Source: Bacillota bacterium (GTDB lineage: Bacteria > Bacillota > Clostridia > Christensenellales > SZUA-584). From it: a DNA stretch of 41,608 nt. The notes below the pieces were generated by a model. That model saw only the letters and a program-made list of their open reading frames with translations, was not told the origin of the DNA and ran no database searches. The first letter of the stretch is position 1. Every line of letters starts with the position of its first letter. Positions 32,627-41,365 of this stretch are shown piece by piece. The translations under genes and the position numbers were made by a program. The stretch is from assembly GCA_023416745.1 (NCBI GenBank), contig JAEZHF010000083.1, positions 1-41,608 on the forward strand, read 5' to 3'.

Positions 32627-32655
32627 TTGACACGTCATACGAGCCGCTTTATAAT
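32627..32655 (+). promoter_or_regulatory. perfect-consensus sigma-A promoter of the LacI-type gene
   Basis: TTGACA (32627-32632), a 17-nt spacer and TATAAT (32650-32655). The predicted start near 32662 leaves a leader of about 28 nt and rules out protein starts further upstream. Confidence 0.8.
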
Positions 32656-32689
32656 GGAGAAAAATATGTTATTTTATGGGGATATGGAT

Positions 32690-33709
32690 ATGAAAAAAGC
32701 CGCCACCATCAGGGATGTCGCCAAGGCGCTGGGCGTCTCGGTATCCACAGTCTCCCGCGTGATGAACGGACAGGACCGCGTCAGCAACGAAATGCGCAAG
32801 AAGGTCTCCGATACCGTCCGCCGGCTCCATTACGTTCCCAGCCATGCCGCCGTATCGGTCGTCAAAAAGCAGACGCGCATTATCGCTGTGCTGCTGCCCG
32901 ACCTGCAAACGCCGCTGTATTCGGGCATACTTGAAGGCATCGAACAGACGGCTCGTGCAAAGGGTTATTTTACGATGGTCGTGCTCACCAACGGCAGCCG
33001 CGACGAAGAACAGCGTTTTATTAAAAGTACAATGGGGCATTCCGTAGATGCCATTGCCGCTGTTCCCTGCTCGCCCGACCTTTCTCATTTTTACTCGTTT
33101 TCCAAGCCCAGCGTTTTCATCGAACATGTTGGAGATGATGCGGACTGCGACAGTGTTGCCATCGACAATTTCAGAGGCGCTTACCTGGCCACCGATCATC
33201 TGCTGCATATGGGCCACTCAAAAGTCGCCATCATATCGGGCGACCGGACGTTCAGCGCCGGTCAGGAACGTTACAGGGGTTTTGAGCAGGCTCTGCGCGC
33301 CCGGCAAACCAAAATCAACCTGCAGTACGTATGTGCAGGCGGCTGGGCCGAAAAGGACGGCTATGCAGCGGCTTTCAGGCTGATGAACTTAAGCGACCCG
33401 CCCACCGCCATATTCGCCGCTGGTGAACAGCTCTGCCGCGGTGCCATTCTGGCGGTACACGACCTGAAGCTGCGCATCGGCAAAGACATCTCCCTGATCG
33501 GCTTTGAGGACAACGATCTGGCACGCGTCAGCAACCCGGCGGTGACGGTTATCAGCCGCCCCACCGCAGAAATGGGGAAAATAGCTGCCGGCATACTGGT
33601 CGAACGCATATTAGCCGGCACGCCGCCTGTCGTTCGCCAGAAGGTCAGCCTGCCACCCCGTCTGGTCATACGGGGTTCTGTTCGCGAGATCAACGGTCCC
33701 GGGCTGTAA
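32690..33709 (+). CDS. LacI-family transcriptional regulator
   Basis: A 339-residue regulator of normal length. ATG 32690 is chosen since GGGGA lies 7 nt upstream and the protein then begins MKKAATIRDVAKALGVSVSTVSRVMNG, the standard LacI start; upstream ATG codons fall too near the transcription start. The hinge helix (YVPSHAAVSV) and the periplasmic-binding-type sensor (IAVLLPDLQTPLYSGILEGIE, ISLIGFEDNDLARVSNPAVTVI) are complete. No sugar gene adjoins it, so the effector cannot be named. Confidence 0.92.
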   Translation: MKKAATIRDVAKALGVSVSTVSRVMNGQDRVSNEMRKKVSDTVRRLHYVPSHAAVSVVKKQTRIIAVLLPDLQTPLYSGILEGIEQTARAKGYFTMVVLTNGSRDEEQRFIKSTMGHSVDAIAAVPCSPDLSHFYSFSKPSVFIEHVGDDADCDSVAIDNFRGAYLATDHLLHMGHSKVAIISGDRTFSAGQERYRGFEQALRARQTKINLQYVCAGGWAEKDGYAAAFRLMNLSDPPTAIFAAGEQLCRGAILAVHDLKLRIGKDISLIGFEDNDLARVSNPAVTVISRPTAEMGKIAAGILVERILAGTPPVVRQKVSLPPRLVIRGSVREINGPGL

Positions 33710-33747
33710 TCATAACCATGACAAGCCGGTATATTTAATTTTGCACA

Positions 33748-33779
33748 CAAAAAACGCCCGGCCTTCTGAACCGGACGTT
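33748..33779 (-). terminator. terminator of cheW-cheR-cheB
   Basis: On the minus strand AACGTCCGG and CCGGGCGTT pair with one mismatch across a 9-nt loop, followed by TTTTTTG. It starts about 40 bases past the cheB stop and lies between convergent genes. Confidence 0.75.
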
Positions 33780-33820
33780 ATACTGTACTCGTGTCTATTT
33801 GTCTGACGGCGGCCTTGCTG

Positions 33821-34867
33821 TCAGCGGCACACCCTGTTGTGCCAGTCGAAGATGCGGCGCGATATCTCGATCAGCGGCAGTTGAAACTGCACCGCACCGA
33901 TGTTGTGCGCTACCGCCGGCATACCGTAAACGATGCACGTCTTTTGGTTCTGTCCAATGGTTTCGGCCCCCGCGTTACGCATTGCCAGCAAACCCTTCGC
34001 ACCGTCGCTGCCCATCCCCGTCAGTATAACGCCCAGCATGTGGACGTCTTTAAGCTTTGCGACAGATTCAAACAGCACATCCACCGAGGGGCAATGCCCG
34101 TTTACCTTCTCGCCTTCGCGGCACTCCACATACATGCCGCTTTCACGCTGCACCACAGTCATGTGCAGGCCGCCCGGGGCAATCAGCGCCCGTCCCGGTA
34201 CCACCGCATCCCGGCTAACCGCTTCCTTGACCTCCATCGCGCAGGTTTCATTCAGACGCTCCGAATAAAGCCGTGTAAACACGGGCGGCATATGCTGCAC
34301 GATCGTGATGCATGGCAGATCGCCGCCCAGGTCTTTGAGTATCTGGGCAGTGGCTTCGGTGCCGCCGGTCGACGCTCCGATGGCAATCAAACAGCCGCTG
34401 GCTTTTTGCTTCGAGGCAGTGTTCTTTGCGATCTGGCTTCTCGCCTCTGCGTTCTTATGCTGTCCCACCTTGGCGATGGAAGCGATCTTGATCTTGACGA
34501 CCAGCTCGGTTATAAACTGCCGTTTGTCAGCTTCCGACCTCAGCGCAGTCTTGGTGATGAAGTCCACCGCGCCGGCGTTCAGCGCGTCGAAGACATTGCC
34601 GCTGATAGCGCTCACCACCACGACAGGCAGCGGATACTGCGGCATCAGTTTCCGTAAAAACTCTATGCCGTTCATACGGGGCATCTGAATGTCCAGCGTC
34701 ATTACATCCGGATTGTATTCCATGATCTTATCGCCCGCCTCGAACGCATCGGCAGCCTTGCCCACCACCAGCAGCCCCGGGTCCTTAGACAGTTCCGCTG
34801 CGATAAACTCCCGCATAAACAGCGAATCGTCCACCACCATTACGCGAATTCTTTTATCTTTAATCAT
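33821..34867 (-). CDS. cheB: chemotaxis response regulator and protein-glutamate methylesterase CheB
   Basis: A 348-residue adaptation enzyme that removes methyl groups from receptor glutamates and may also deamidate glutamines. The receiver domain has D13-D14 and phospho-acceptor D59 (VMTLDIQMPRMNG). After a linker the esterase domain shows the catalytic Ser in AIGASTGGTEA, His in VQHMPPVF, and Asp in GMGSDGAKG. Its ATG overlaps the cheR stop by one base (TAATG), so it is translationally coupled. Confidence 0.95.
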   Translation of the reverse strand: MIKDKRIRVMVVDDSLFMREFIAAELSKDPGLLVVGKAADAFEAGDKIMEYNPDVMTLDIQMPRMNGIEFLRKLMPQYPLPVVVVSAISGNVFDALNAGAVDFITKTALRSEADKRQFITELVVKIKIASIAKVGQHKNAEARSQIAKNTASKQKASGCLIAIGASTGGTEATAQILKDLGGDLPCITIVQHMPPVFTRLYSERLNETCAMEVKEAVSRDAVVPGRALIAPGGLHMTVVQRESGMYVECREGEKVNGHCPSVDVLFESVAKLKDVHMLGVILTGMGSDGAKGLLAMRNAGAETIGQNQKTCIVYGMPAVAHNIGAVQFQLPLIEISRRIFDWHNRVCR

Positions 34868-35685
34868 TACGATATTACCTTTTTATACACTGAGGGCATC
34901 ACCAGCTTGAACTTTCCGTCCGAACGGTCAATAGTTTCAGACTGCCCGATAAACAAATAGCCCCCGGGCACCAGCGCCCGGCTGAACTTGTCTACCAGTT
35001 TGGTCTTGGTTTCCTCATTAAAGTAGATCATCACGTTGCGGCAGAATATGACGTGCAGCTGTTTCCTGAAGGGAAATTCCCCTTCAATCAGGTTCAGCCG
35101 CCGGAATATGACTTCTTTTTTAAGCGTATCGCTGACTTCCCATTTTCCCTCGGGCAGCTTGGTGAAGTAATTCAGCTTCCAATTTGCCGGCACGCTTTTG
35201 AGCGCGTCGTCCTCATAGACGCCCTGTCTGGCCGCATCCAGCGCTTTCATCGAGATGTCTGTCGCCAGCACCTTGGCGTCCCAGCCAAGGCAATGCTCCG
35301 ACGCAAAGTCGCCGATGAGCATGGCCAGCGTATATGGCTCCTGCCCCGTCGAGCAGCCGGCGCTCCATGTGCGCAGGTCGTTGTCCCGGATGCCTCGCGC
35401 CATCTCGGGCAGTACCCATTCGTTGAAATACTTGAAATGATCCCATTCGCGCATAAAATACGAGTAGTTTGTCGTCAGGAAATTGATCATCTGACTGACT
35501 TCCGCACCCGTCTTATCGTTTAAGGCATAGTCGATATAGGTTTTATAGCTGTTATAGCCGTTGCTGACCAGATAGTTGTTCAGCCGGCTTTCGATCAGCG
35601 TTCGTTTTTTAACAAGGTTAATTCCAAACCGATCCCTCAAGTACCCGGTCAAATAATTAAAATCATGGTCGCTCAGCTGTATCAT
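34867..35685 (-). CDS. cheR: chemotaxis protein methyltransferase CheR
   Basis: A 272-residue SAM-dependent enzyme that methylates receptor glutamates. ATG 35685 is preferred because GGCGGTG lies 6 nt upstream; TTG 35700 has none. An N-terminal helical domain (DFNYLTGYLRDRFGINLV) is followed by the SAM-binding fold: WSAGCSTGQEPYTLAM, VLATDIS, and VIFCRNVMIYF near the end. Lies between cheW and cheB in one operon. Confidence 0.94.
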   Translation of the reverse strand: MIQLSDHDFNYLTGYLRDRFGINLVKKRTLIESRLNNYLVSNGYNSYKTYIDYALNDKTGAEVSQMINFLTTNYSYFMREWDHFKYFNEWVLPEMARGIRDNDLRTWSAGCSTGQEPYTLAMLIGDFASEHCLGWDAKVLATDISMKALDAARQGVYEDDALKSVPANWKLNYFTKLPEGKWEVSDTLKKEVIFRRLNLIEGEFPFRKQLHVIFCRNVMIYFNEETKTKLVDKFSRALVPGGYLFIGQSETIDRSDGKFKLVMPSVYKKVIS

Positions 35686-35718
35686 GGATGTCACCGCCAA
35701 TTAATAGTGTATAATGTT

Positions 35719-36219
35719 TCAGAGAGATTCCGTTTCCCGGATCTGTTGTTCCTCGCTTTCGTCAAACAGCATTGCGCATTCCAGCAGCAGTATAACGTCT
35801 GCGCTCACTTTTCCGATGCCTTGCAGGTATTTGTTTTTGATGCCCGTTTTATAGTTGGGAGGCGGAACCACATTCTCTTCACCAATGGTCATAACCTCCG
35901 ATACCTTGTCCACAATCAGCCCGACCGTCATGTTATCGGTATCCACCACGATAATGCAAGTCCTGTCGTTATAATCAATGGGCGCTTTCCCGAACTTGAG
36001 CCGCATATCCACCACGGGGATGATCTTGCCGCGCAGGTTGATGATACCCTTTATGTATGCCGCTACTTCAGGCACCTTGGTAATCGGTTGCAGGCCAATG
36101 ATCTCCGTCACATACTCGATCTCAATACCGTAAATCTCTTCATCCAGATAGAATGTCAGGTACCGGCCGTGCTGGGTGTCTTCCTGCTGTCCAAACAGCT
36201 CGCCTTCTGTTACTTTCAT
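35719..36219 (-). CDS. cheW: chemotaxis coupling protein CheW
   Basis: A 166-residue adaptor linking receptors to CheA. ATG 36219 is chosen since GGGGGAG lies 6 nt upstream; an earlier start would include leader sequence. The CheW fold is clear (YLTFYLDEEIYGIEIEYVTEII, INLRGKIIPVVDMRLKFG, VGLIVDKVSEVM). A C-terminal tail of about 20 acidic residues (DESEEQQIRETESL) extends past the domain. First gene of cheW-cheR-cheB, behind a sigma-28 promoter with a 180-nt leader. Confidence 0.94.
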   Translation of the reverse strand: MKVTEGELFGQQEDTQHGRYLTFYLDEEIYGIEIEYVTEIIGLQPITKVPEVAAYIKGIINLRGKIIPVVDMRLKFGKAPIDYNDRTCIIVVDTDNMTVGLIVDKVSEVMTIGEENVVPPPNYKTGIKNKYLQGIGKVSADVILLLECAMLFDESEEQQIRETESL

Positions 36220-36406
36220 CTTCCGCTCCCCCTTTTGTACATGCAAATAGTCAGCGCCGCCGCGTCCTGCGGCTTTCAAATATTAATAATATTTAAACGC
36301 ATTTTTCAATGAATAAACCGACCTTTGAGAATTGAACACACCTCAGCGCAAGTTCGGCGCTGTAAAAACCTAACCGCCGCATACCTTAAATAGCGATCCA
36401 TTATAA

Positions 36407-36434
36407 ATATCGGTAACCGCAGGCTTTGCCTTTA
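36407..36434 (-). promoter_or_regulatory. sigma-28 (SigD) promoter of cheW-cheR-cheB
   Basis: On the minus strand TAAA (36431-36434), 16 nt, ACCGATAT (36407-36414). This matches the SigD consensus TAAA-N14-16-GCCGATAT at all but one base. Confidence 0.65.
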
Positions 36435-36464
36435 GACAAATGAGCCAAAATTCGCAGGCGCAAA

Positions 36465-36492
36465 TAAAAAACCCTTAAGGTATCGCCGATAA
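36465..36492 (+). promoter_or_regulatory. sigma-28 (SigD/FliA) promoter of the cheC operon
   Basis: TAAA (36465-36468), 16 nt, GCCGATAA (36485-36492), the exact FliA -10 octamer, 54 bp before the cheC start. Confidence 0.75.
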
Positions 36493-36546
36493 ACAACCGA
36501 TATAAGTTAATGAGATTTTGGCTGCAGCCAAGCAAAGGAAGAAATC

Positions 36547-37170
36547 ATGTTTGATATCAACAGCACGAATCAGTCCCAGCTGGATTTTTTTCAGGAACTG
36601 GAGAATATTGGCGCCAGCCATGCCGCCACTGCCCTCTCGGTGATGATGGACCGCGAGATAACCGTTCACGTACCGCGTGCGCAGCTCTGTCAGTACAATG
36701 AGATAACCACCATCCTGCGCGGACCGGAAAATGTGGTAACGGGGCTGCTGGTGGGCATCACCGACGATGTCAGTGGTTTCATACTGCTGGTGCTGGACCA
36801 GGCGGATGCCTACATGCTGACCAAAACGATGCTGGGCGAACCGGCAGACGCACCGGATGAGAACGCCGAGTTCAGCGAGATGCAAATATCCGCGCTCAAG
36901 GAACTCGCCAATATATTGATCGGATCATACATTACCGCGATATCCACGCTGACCGGTCTTCGGATCGACGCGTCGGTGCCCGAGCTGGTGGTGGATATGG
37001 CCGGCGCCGTGATGAACCTGCTGGCAGCGGCTTACGGTGAATACGGAGACCGCGTTCTGTTTTTGGAGACCAAGTTCTCGGACAAGGTGCAAAGCCTGTA
37101 CGGCCACTTTTTCCTGATTCCGGATATTGATTCATATAATACTTTGATGGCAAAAATGGGAATTTCATAA
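36547..37170 (+). CDS. cheC: CheY-phosphate phosphatase CheC
   Basis: A 207-residue member of the CheC/CheX/FliY family, which dephosphorylates CheY-P and binds CheD. Both active-site copies obey the family rule (D/S)-x3-E-x2-N-x22-P exactly: D13-E17-N20-P43 in the first half, and S-E-N-P in ALKELANILIGSYITAIS...SVPELVV in the second. AAAGGA precedes the ATG. The stop codon overlaps the cheD start by one base. First gene of the rightward chemotaxis operon. Confidence 0.93.
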   Translation: MFDINSTNQSQLDFFQELENIGASHAATALSVMMDREITVHVPRAQLCQYNEITTILRGPENVVTGLLVGITDDVSGFILLVLDQADAYMLTKTMLGEPADAPDENAEFSEMQISALKELANILIGSYITAISTLTGLRIDASVPELVVDMAGAVMNLLAAAYGEYGDRVLFLETKFSDKVQSLYGHFFLIPDIDSYNTLMAKMGIS

Positions 37171-37655
37171 TGGCAATATATACAATTGGCATCGCGGAAA
37201 AAGTGATTTCCAGATCGCCCGATAAACTGGTGACTCTGGGGCTTGGCTCCTGCGTCGGTTTAGTGCTTTACGATCCTATCCATAAGGTGGGCGGGCTTGT
37301 TCATATTATGCTGCCCAACGCCCCGGCAGGATCCGCATCGGAAAACAGGTTCAAATTTGCGGATACGGCTATTGAAGATATGATCCGATTGGTCACGCAG
37401 GCAGGCGCAGCGCGCCATAATCTTCAAGCCAAGCTGGCGGGCGGCGCGCACATGTTCAACAATGCCTACAACTCCGACGTGATGGGAATCGGCAAAAGAA
37501 ACGCAGAAATCTGCCAGAAGGTACTGAAGGATCTGCGGATACCCATCACCTCTCAGGACTTAGGCGGCACCAGCGGACGGTCCATTGAATTCTGCTGCGA
37601 GAGCAATATGCTTCAGATTCGTACCGTTTCGCCGAAATCTGTGCGATTAATATGA
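37170..37655 (+). CDS. cheD: chemoreceptor glutamine deamidase CheD
   Basis: A 161-residue enzyme that deamidates receptor glutamines and, in Bacillus-like systems, binds CheC to tune CheY-P removal. The catalytic cysteine C28 is in LGLGSCVGLVLYD, the histidine H45 in GGLVHIMLPN. KLAGGAHMF and LGGTSGRSIEFCCESN complete the family pattern. It is coupled to cheC by a one-base overlap. Confidence 0.95.
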   Translation: MAIYTIGIAEKVISRSPDKLVTLGLGSCVGLVLYDPIHKVGGLVHIMLPNAPAGSASENRFKFADTAIEDMIRLVTQAGAARHNLQAKLAGGAHMFNNAYNSDVMGIGKRNAEICQKVLKDLRIPITSQDLGGTSGRSIEFCCESNMLQIRTVSPKSVRLI

Positions 37656-37736
37656 TGGATTTTGGTTTATTGATATATATCGACTATTCAGCAGGGGGAA
37701 TGAATCCGCTGTTCTTTACATAAGGAGGTCTGACAG

Positions 37737-38093
37737 ATGAAAAAAGTACTGGTGGTGGATGACGCCGCTTTCATGCGCGTCTCCATCAAGAACATGCTAA
37801 GCAAGCATAACTATGAGGTTGTGGGCGAGGCAGAAAACGGCAAGGTTGCACTGGCAAAATATCAGGAGCTCAGTCCCGATATCGTCACAATGGATATTAC
37901 AATGCCGGAAATGGACGGCCTTGAGAGTCTGAAGAAAATACTTGCCCTCAATCCGGCAGCCAACGTGGTCATGGTTTCCGCTATGGGTCAGGAAAGCATG
38001 GTCCGCGAAGCCGTTCTGACAGGCGCAAAAGGCTTTATTGTCAAACCGTTTAAGGAAGACATCATACTTGCCGCGCTGCAGAGCCTGAGCTGA
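37737..38093 (+). CDS. cheY: chemotaxis response regulator CheY
   Basis: A 118-residue single receiver domain that carries the signal from CheA to the flagellar switch. Acid pocket D8-D9, phospho-acceptor D53 (IVTMDITMPEMDG), the Ser in MVSAMG and the conserved Lys in FIVKPF are all present. AAGGAGG lies 8 nt before the ATG. An 81-base gap to cheD shows no terminator. Confidence 0.94.
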   Translation: MKKVLVVDDAAFMRVSIKNMLSKHNYEVVGEAENGKVALAKYQELSPDIVTMDITMPEMDGLESLKKILALNPAANVVMVSAMGQESMVREAVLTGAKGFIVKPFKEDIILAALQSLS

Positions 38094-38155
38094 TTTCTCA
38101 TACCTGCAAGTGATTTATCATACATGGTATCTTGTGTATATTGGAAGGGGTCCGT

Positions 38156-40174
38156 ATGGCTAACGATTCATTATTGGATGTCTATTTATTTGAAAATATG
38201 CAGCTGCTCGACAAGCTCGAGTCGGTGTTGCTGGAATGCGAAAAAAAATCAGGCTTTACCACAGAAGATATCGCCGATATCTTTCGCATACTGCACACGG
38301 TAAAAGGTTCATCCGCGATGATGAACTTCGACAGCATCGCAGGCTTATCACATGCGCTTGAAGACCTGTTCGATTTCCTGCGCGGCCATTCCTCGCGCCG
38401 GGAGGATCATCAGAAGATCAGCGACCTTGTGTTTTCCTCTCTGGACATCATTAAAGCTGAGATCTCCAAAATACAGATGGGCGGGCTGCCGGACGGAGAC
38501 GTTTCGGGCATTATCAAGCAGGTTCGCGATTTTCACGAGGTGCTGACCGGCAGAAAGCCTGAGCCTTCCACCCCTGCAGCTCCGTGCGCGGATACCGTCC
38601 CAACCGGGGGAACTGCGCTCACCGGAGAGGAAAAAGGCTATAAAGCACATGTGCTTTTCCAGAAGGAATGCAAGATGGAGAACATCCGGGCGCTGGGTCT
38701 CGTCAAATCCATTGAACCCATGTGCGCATCCATCGTCACCGTTCCAGAAGACCTGCTGGGAGAGCACAGCGATGACGAAATCATCTCAAACGGGCTTGTT
38801 GTTTACATATTGTCATCCGAATCTCAGGAGAACCTGTCCAAAAAGATTCGTGAGACCTTCTTTATTCAGAACTTCAGCATAGACGAACTGGACACAGAAG
38901 AGTCTGGCGGCATATTCAGTGTCAGGCAGGACGAAGCAATGGCCAGCGAGACGGAAACAGAAACCGCCGCTGTGCAGAAAACGCAGGAGACGGCCGGCGC
39001 TGCCAAGCAGAGCTATCTTTCTGTGAATCTCGCCAAGCTGGATCTGCTGATGGACATTGTGGGCGAGATTGTCATCACCGAGGCCACGGTCACCAAAAAT
39101 CCCAAAGTGCTGGATCTGCATCTGGAAAGCTTCGATAAAGCGTCCCGGCAGCTGCATAAGCTGACTGAAGAACTGCAGGACATCGTCATGTCTATCCGCA
39201 TGGTGCCGGTATCGGCTACATTCCATAAGATGGAACGCATCGTGCGCGACATGTCCAACAAGTTCGGCAAAAAGGCGCAGCTGGAGATCATCGGCGAGGA
39301 CACCGAGCTGGACAAGAACGTACTGGACAACCTGTCTGACCCGCTGATGCACCTGATACGCAATTGCATGGACCACGGGCTGGAATCTGCCGAAGATCGC
39401 GAGCAGATGGGCAAGGCTCCTGCCGGTACCATCCGCCTGGAAGCGCGCAATTCGGGTAGCGACGTGCTGATTACCATCAGCGATGACGGGCGCGGTTTGA
39501 ACAAGGACGCACTGATTGAAAAAGGCATCGCCACGGGCCTCATCAAAAAGCCCAAAGCGGAGGTGACTGACAAGGAAGCTTACGGGTTAATATTCGCCCC
39601 CGGCTTTTCCACCAAGGAGCAGGTCACGGAGTTTTCCGGGCGCGGCGTGGGCATGGATGTGGTGATGCGCAACATCGAGAAGATCGGCGGTTCACTCTCA
39701 GTGGACTCCACTCCTGGCCAGGGCATGGCTGTCGTGATGCAGATACCGCTGACGCTGGCCATCATCGACGGCATGCAGGTATCCGTGGGCAGCTCGTCTT
39801 TCATCATCCCGCTGCTGTCCATCCGGGAGTCCTTCAAGCCCAAAAAGGGCGATTGCTTTGCCGACCCGGACGGCCGGGAGATGATCTACATACGCGGCAA
39901 CTGCTATCCGATCATACGCCTGCACCAGGCATTTAACATTGATACTGACATCACGGAATTTGAGCAGGGTATATTGGTGACGTTGGAAACACAGTCCCAG
40001 ATGTATTGCCTATTTGTCGATGAACTAGTGGGCGAACAAAAAACCGTCGTCAAGCCAATACCAGTTTATATTACCCGGGCGCTCAAAGGCACCAAGTGCC
40101 TCTCGGGCTGCACCATACTGGGCGACGGAAGCATCTGTCTTATTCTGGATATCAACGGGCTGCTGCAAAAATAA
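38156..40174 (+). CDS. cheA: chemotaxis sensor histidine kinase CheA
   Basis: A 672-residue kinase. ATG 38156 has GGAAGGGG 5 nt upstream. P1 holds the phospho-histidine H47 in FRILHTVKGSSAMMNF. P2 (about 160-250) is the CheY/CheB-binding domain. The dimer domain follows from about 290 (YLSVNLAKLDLLMDIVGEIV). P4 is an intact ATPase: LIRNCMDHGLE, ISDDGRGLN, GFSTKEQVTEFSGRGVGMDVV. P5 is a CheW-like domain at the end. It phosphorylates CheY and CheB under receptor control. Confidence 0.96.
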   Translation: MANDSLLDVYLFENMQLLDKLESVLLECEKKSGFTTEDIADIFRILHTVKGSSAMMNFDSIAGLSHALEDLFDFLRGHSSRREDHQKISDLVFSSLDIIKAEISKIQMGGLPDGDVSGIIKQVRDFHEVLTGRKPEPSTPAAPCADTVPTGGTALTGEEKGYKAHVLFQKECKMENIRALGLVKSIEPMCASIVTVPEDLLGEHSDDEIISNGLVVYILSSESQENLSKKIRETFFIQNFSIDELDTEESGGIFSVRQDEAMASETETETAAVQKTQETAGAAKQSYLSVNLAKLDLLMDIVGEIVITEATVTKNPKVLDLHLESFDKASRQLHKLTEELQDIVMSIRMVPVSATFHKMERIVRDMSNKFGKKAQLEIIGEDTELDKNVLDNLSDPLMHLIRNCMDHGLESAEDREQMGKAPAGTIRLEARNSGSDVLITISDDGRGLNKDALIEKGIATGLIKKPKAEVTDKEAYGLIFAPGFSTKEQVTEFSGRGVGMDVVMRNIEKIGGSLSVDSTPGQGMAVVMQIPLTLAIIDGMQVSVGSSSFIIPLLSIRESFKPKKGDCFADPDGREMIYIRGNCYPIIRLHQAFNIDTDITEFEQGILVTLETQSQMYCLFVDELVGEQKTVVKPIPVYITRALKGTKCLSGCTILGDGSICLILDINGLLQK

Positions 40175-40192
40175 TCTTTACAGGGTAAGTGT

Positions 40193-41266
40193 ATGAGATA
40201 TGTATCCACCAAGTATCTGAAGCCAGGAGATAAGCTGAGTACAGACCTGACCGTCTCTCAAAACCGTGTGCTGCTTCGCAAAGGCCGGGAGCTGTCTCAA
40301 ACCATAATCAAAAAGCTTGAGATGCTGGGGTTTCAAGGTGTATATGTGGACGATAAGCTTTCTGAAGGCATCACCGTCTCCGACATTATCAGCCACGAGC
40401 TTAAAACCATTGCCCGGGCTGAAATGCAGGCGCTTTTTTATAATGGTGAAAACAACCGCCACAAGAGCGTGAGAAAACAGCTTCCCTCCATCAAAAATAT
40501 CGTACACAAGATCGTCAACGAAGTCGTGCATAACCGTGATATCATGGTCAATATCATCGATATCCGCGCCTATGACGACTATACGTACAGCCACAGCCTG
40601 AATGTATCCGTTCTTTCCGTTGTAATGGGTACGGCGCTGGGTCTATCCAACAAACAGCTGTATGATCTCGCGATGGGTGCGCTGCTGCACGATACTGGCA
40701 AAATGTTTATTAACAAAGATATACTCAATAAGCCTTCCCGTTTAGCGCCCGAGGAATTTGAAGAGATCAAGCTGCACAGTGAGCGCGGCTATCATTACCT
40801 GTGCGAACAGTTGGAGATACCCGAATACGCGCGCCTTGTAGCGCTGCAGCACCATGAACAATACTGCGGCAACGGTTACCCGTGCGGTCTTGAAGCCGAC
40901 TGCATCCATCTCTACGGGCGCATCTGCTGCGTCGCGGACGTATATGACGCGCTGACATCGGACAGGCCGTACCGGAAAAGCATGCTGCCCTCCGACGCGA
41001 TCGAATACATCATGAGCGGTTACGGCACGCTGTTCGATCCGAAAGTGGTGGAGGCGCTCACCAAAAAGATCGCGCCTTATCCGGTGGGCACCTGCGTGCG
41101 CCTCAGCACCGGCCAAACCGGTATCGTGATCAAAAACTATCAGGAGACGAGCCTGCGGCCCCGTATTCGGCTGATCGAAGACGGTGAGCCCACCGAAAAA
41201 TACATCGACCTATCCGAGGACATGACCGCGCTCAACATCACCATCAATGGTATTGTGAGCGGTTAA
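40193..41266 (+). CDS. HD-GYP domain protein, probable cyclic-di-GMP phosphodiesterase
   Basis: A 357-residue protein. An N-terminal region found in clostridial HD-GYP proteins (YLKPGDKLSTDLTVSQNRVLLRKG) precedes the catalytic domain. Metal ligands are H134 (YSHSLNV), H166-D167 in LLHDTGK, H195, and H220-H221; the GYP triad is at 228-230. The usual motif HHExxDGxGYP reads HHEQYCGNGYP, so Cys225 replaces a conserved Asp. A C-terminal 60-residue domain follows. The gene lies 18 bases after cheA, linking chemotaxis and c-di-GMP. The ribosome binding site is weak. Activity needs testing because of the substitution. Confidence 0.85.
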   Translation: MRYVSTKYLKPGDKLSTDLTVSQNRVLLRKGRELSQTIIKKLEMLGFQGVYVDDKLSEGITVSDIISHELKTIARAEMQALFYNGENNRHKSVRKQLPSIKNIVHKIVNEVVHNRDIMVNIIDIRAYDDYTYSHSLNVSVLSVVMGTALGLSNKQLYDLAMGALLHDTGKMFINKDILNKPSRLAPEEFEEIKLHSERGYHYLCEQLEIPEYARLVALQHHEQYCGNGYPCGLEADCIHLYGRICCVADVYDALTSDRPYRKSMLPSDAIEYIMSGYGTLFDPKVVEALTKKIAPYPVGTCVRLSTGQTGIVIKNYQETSLRPRIRLIEDGEPTEKYIDLSEDMTALNITINGIVSG

Positions 41267-41276
41267 AGCCACAATG

Positions 41277-41293
41277 AAGCACAGTTGCTTTTT
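41277..41293 (+). terminator. weak terminator candidate after the HD-GYP gene
   Basis: AAGCA-CAGT-TGCTT is a 5-bp stem followed by TTT. It lies between the last chemotaxis gene and the insertion element and may be the surviving end of the operon. Confidence 0.3.
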
Positions 41294-41328
41294 GACTGAA
41301 CCCTAGAAAACGGACAATGAGAAAAAGG

Positions 41329-41358
41329 CCTCCTGTCGTAGGATAAAACGGCAGGAGG
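41329..41358 (+). promoter_or_regulatory. hairpin sequestering the transposase ribosome binding site
   Basis: CCTCCTGTCG (41329-41338) pairs with CGGCAGGAGG (41349-41358) across a 10-nt loop. The right arm contains AGGAGG, 7 nt before the ATG at 41366. RNA read in from outside the element would hide the site, a known way for insertion sequences to avoid accidental transposase synthesis. Confidence 0.6.
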
Positions 41359-41365
41359 TTTTATT

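Larger units (their letters stand above)
32193..32689. other. 500-base regulatory region upstream of the LacI-type gene
   Basis: No credible gene is seen. The stretch is A/T-rich and contains an 8-bp palindrome AAGCGCTT near 32252, a 10+10 bp inverted repeat at 32499-32520, a LacI-type operator at 32614-32624 and a strong promoter at 32627-32655. Confidence 0.6.
36220..36546. other. divergent chemotaxis promoter region
   Basis: This 327-base gap between cheW and cheC holds no gene. It contains two back-to-back sigma-28 promoters (36407-36434 leftward, 36465-36492 rightward) and a long cheW leader with a small GCCGC/GCGGC hairpin near 36257. Confidence 0.7.
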
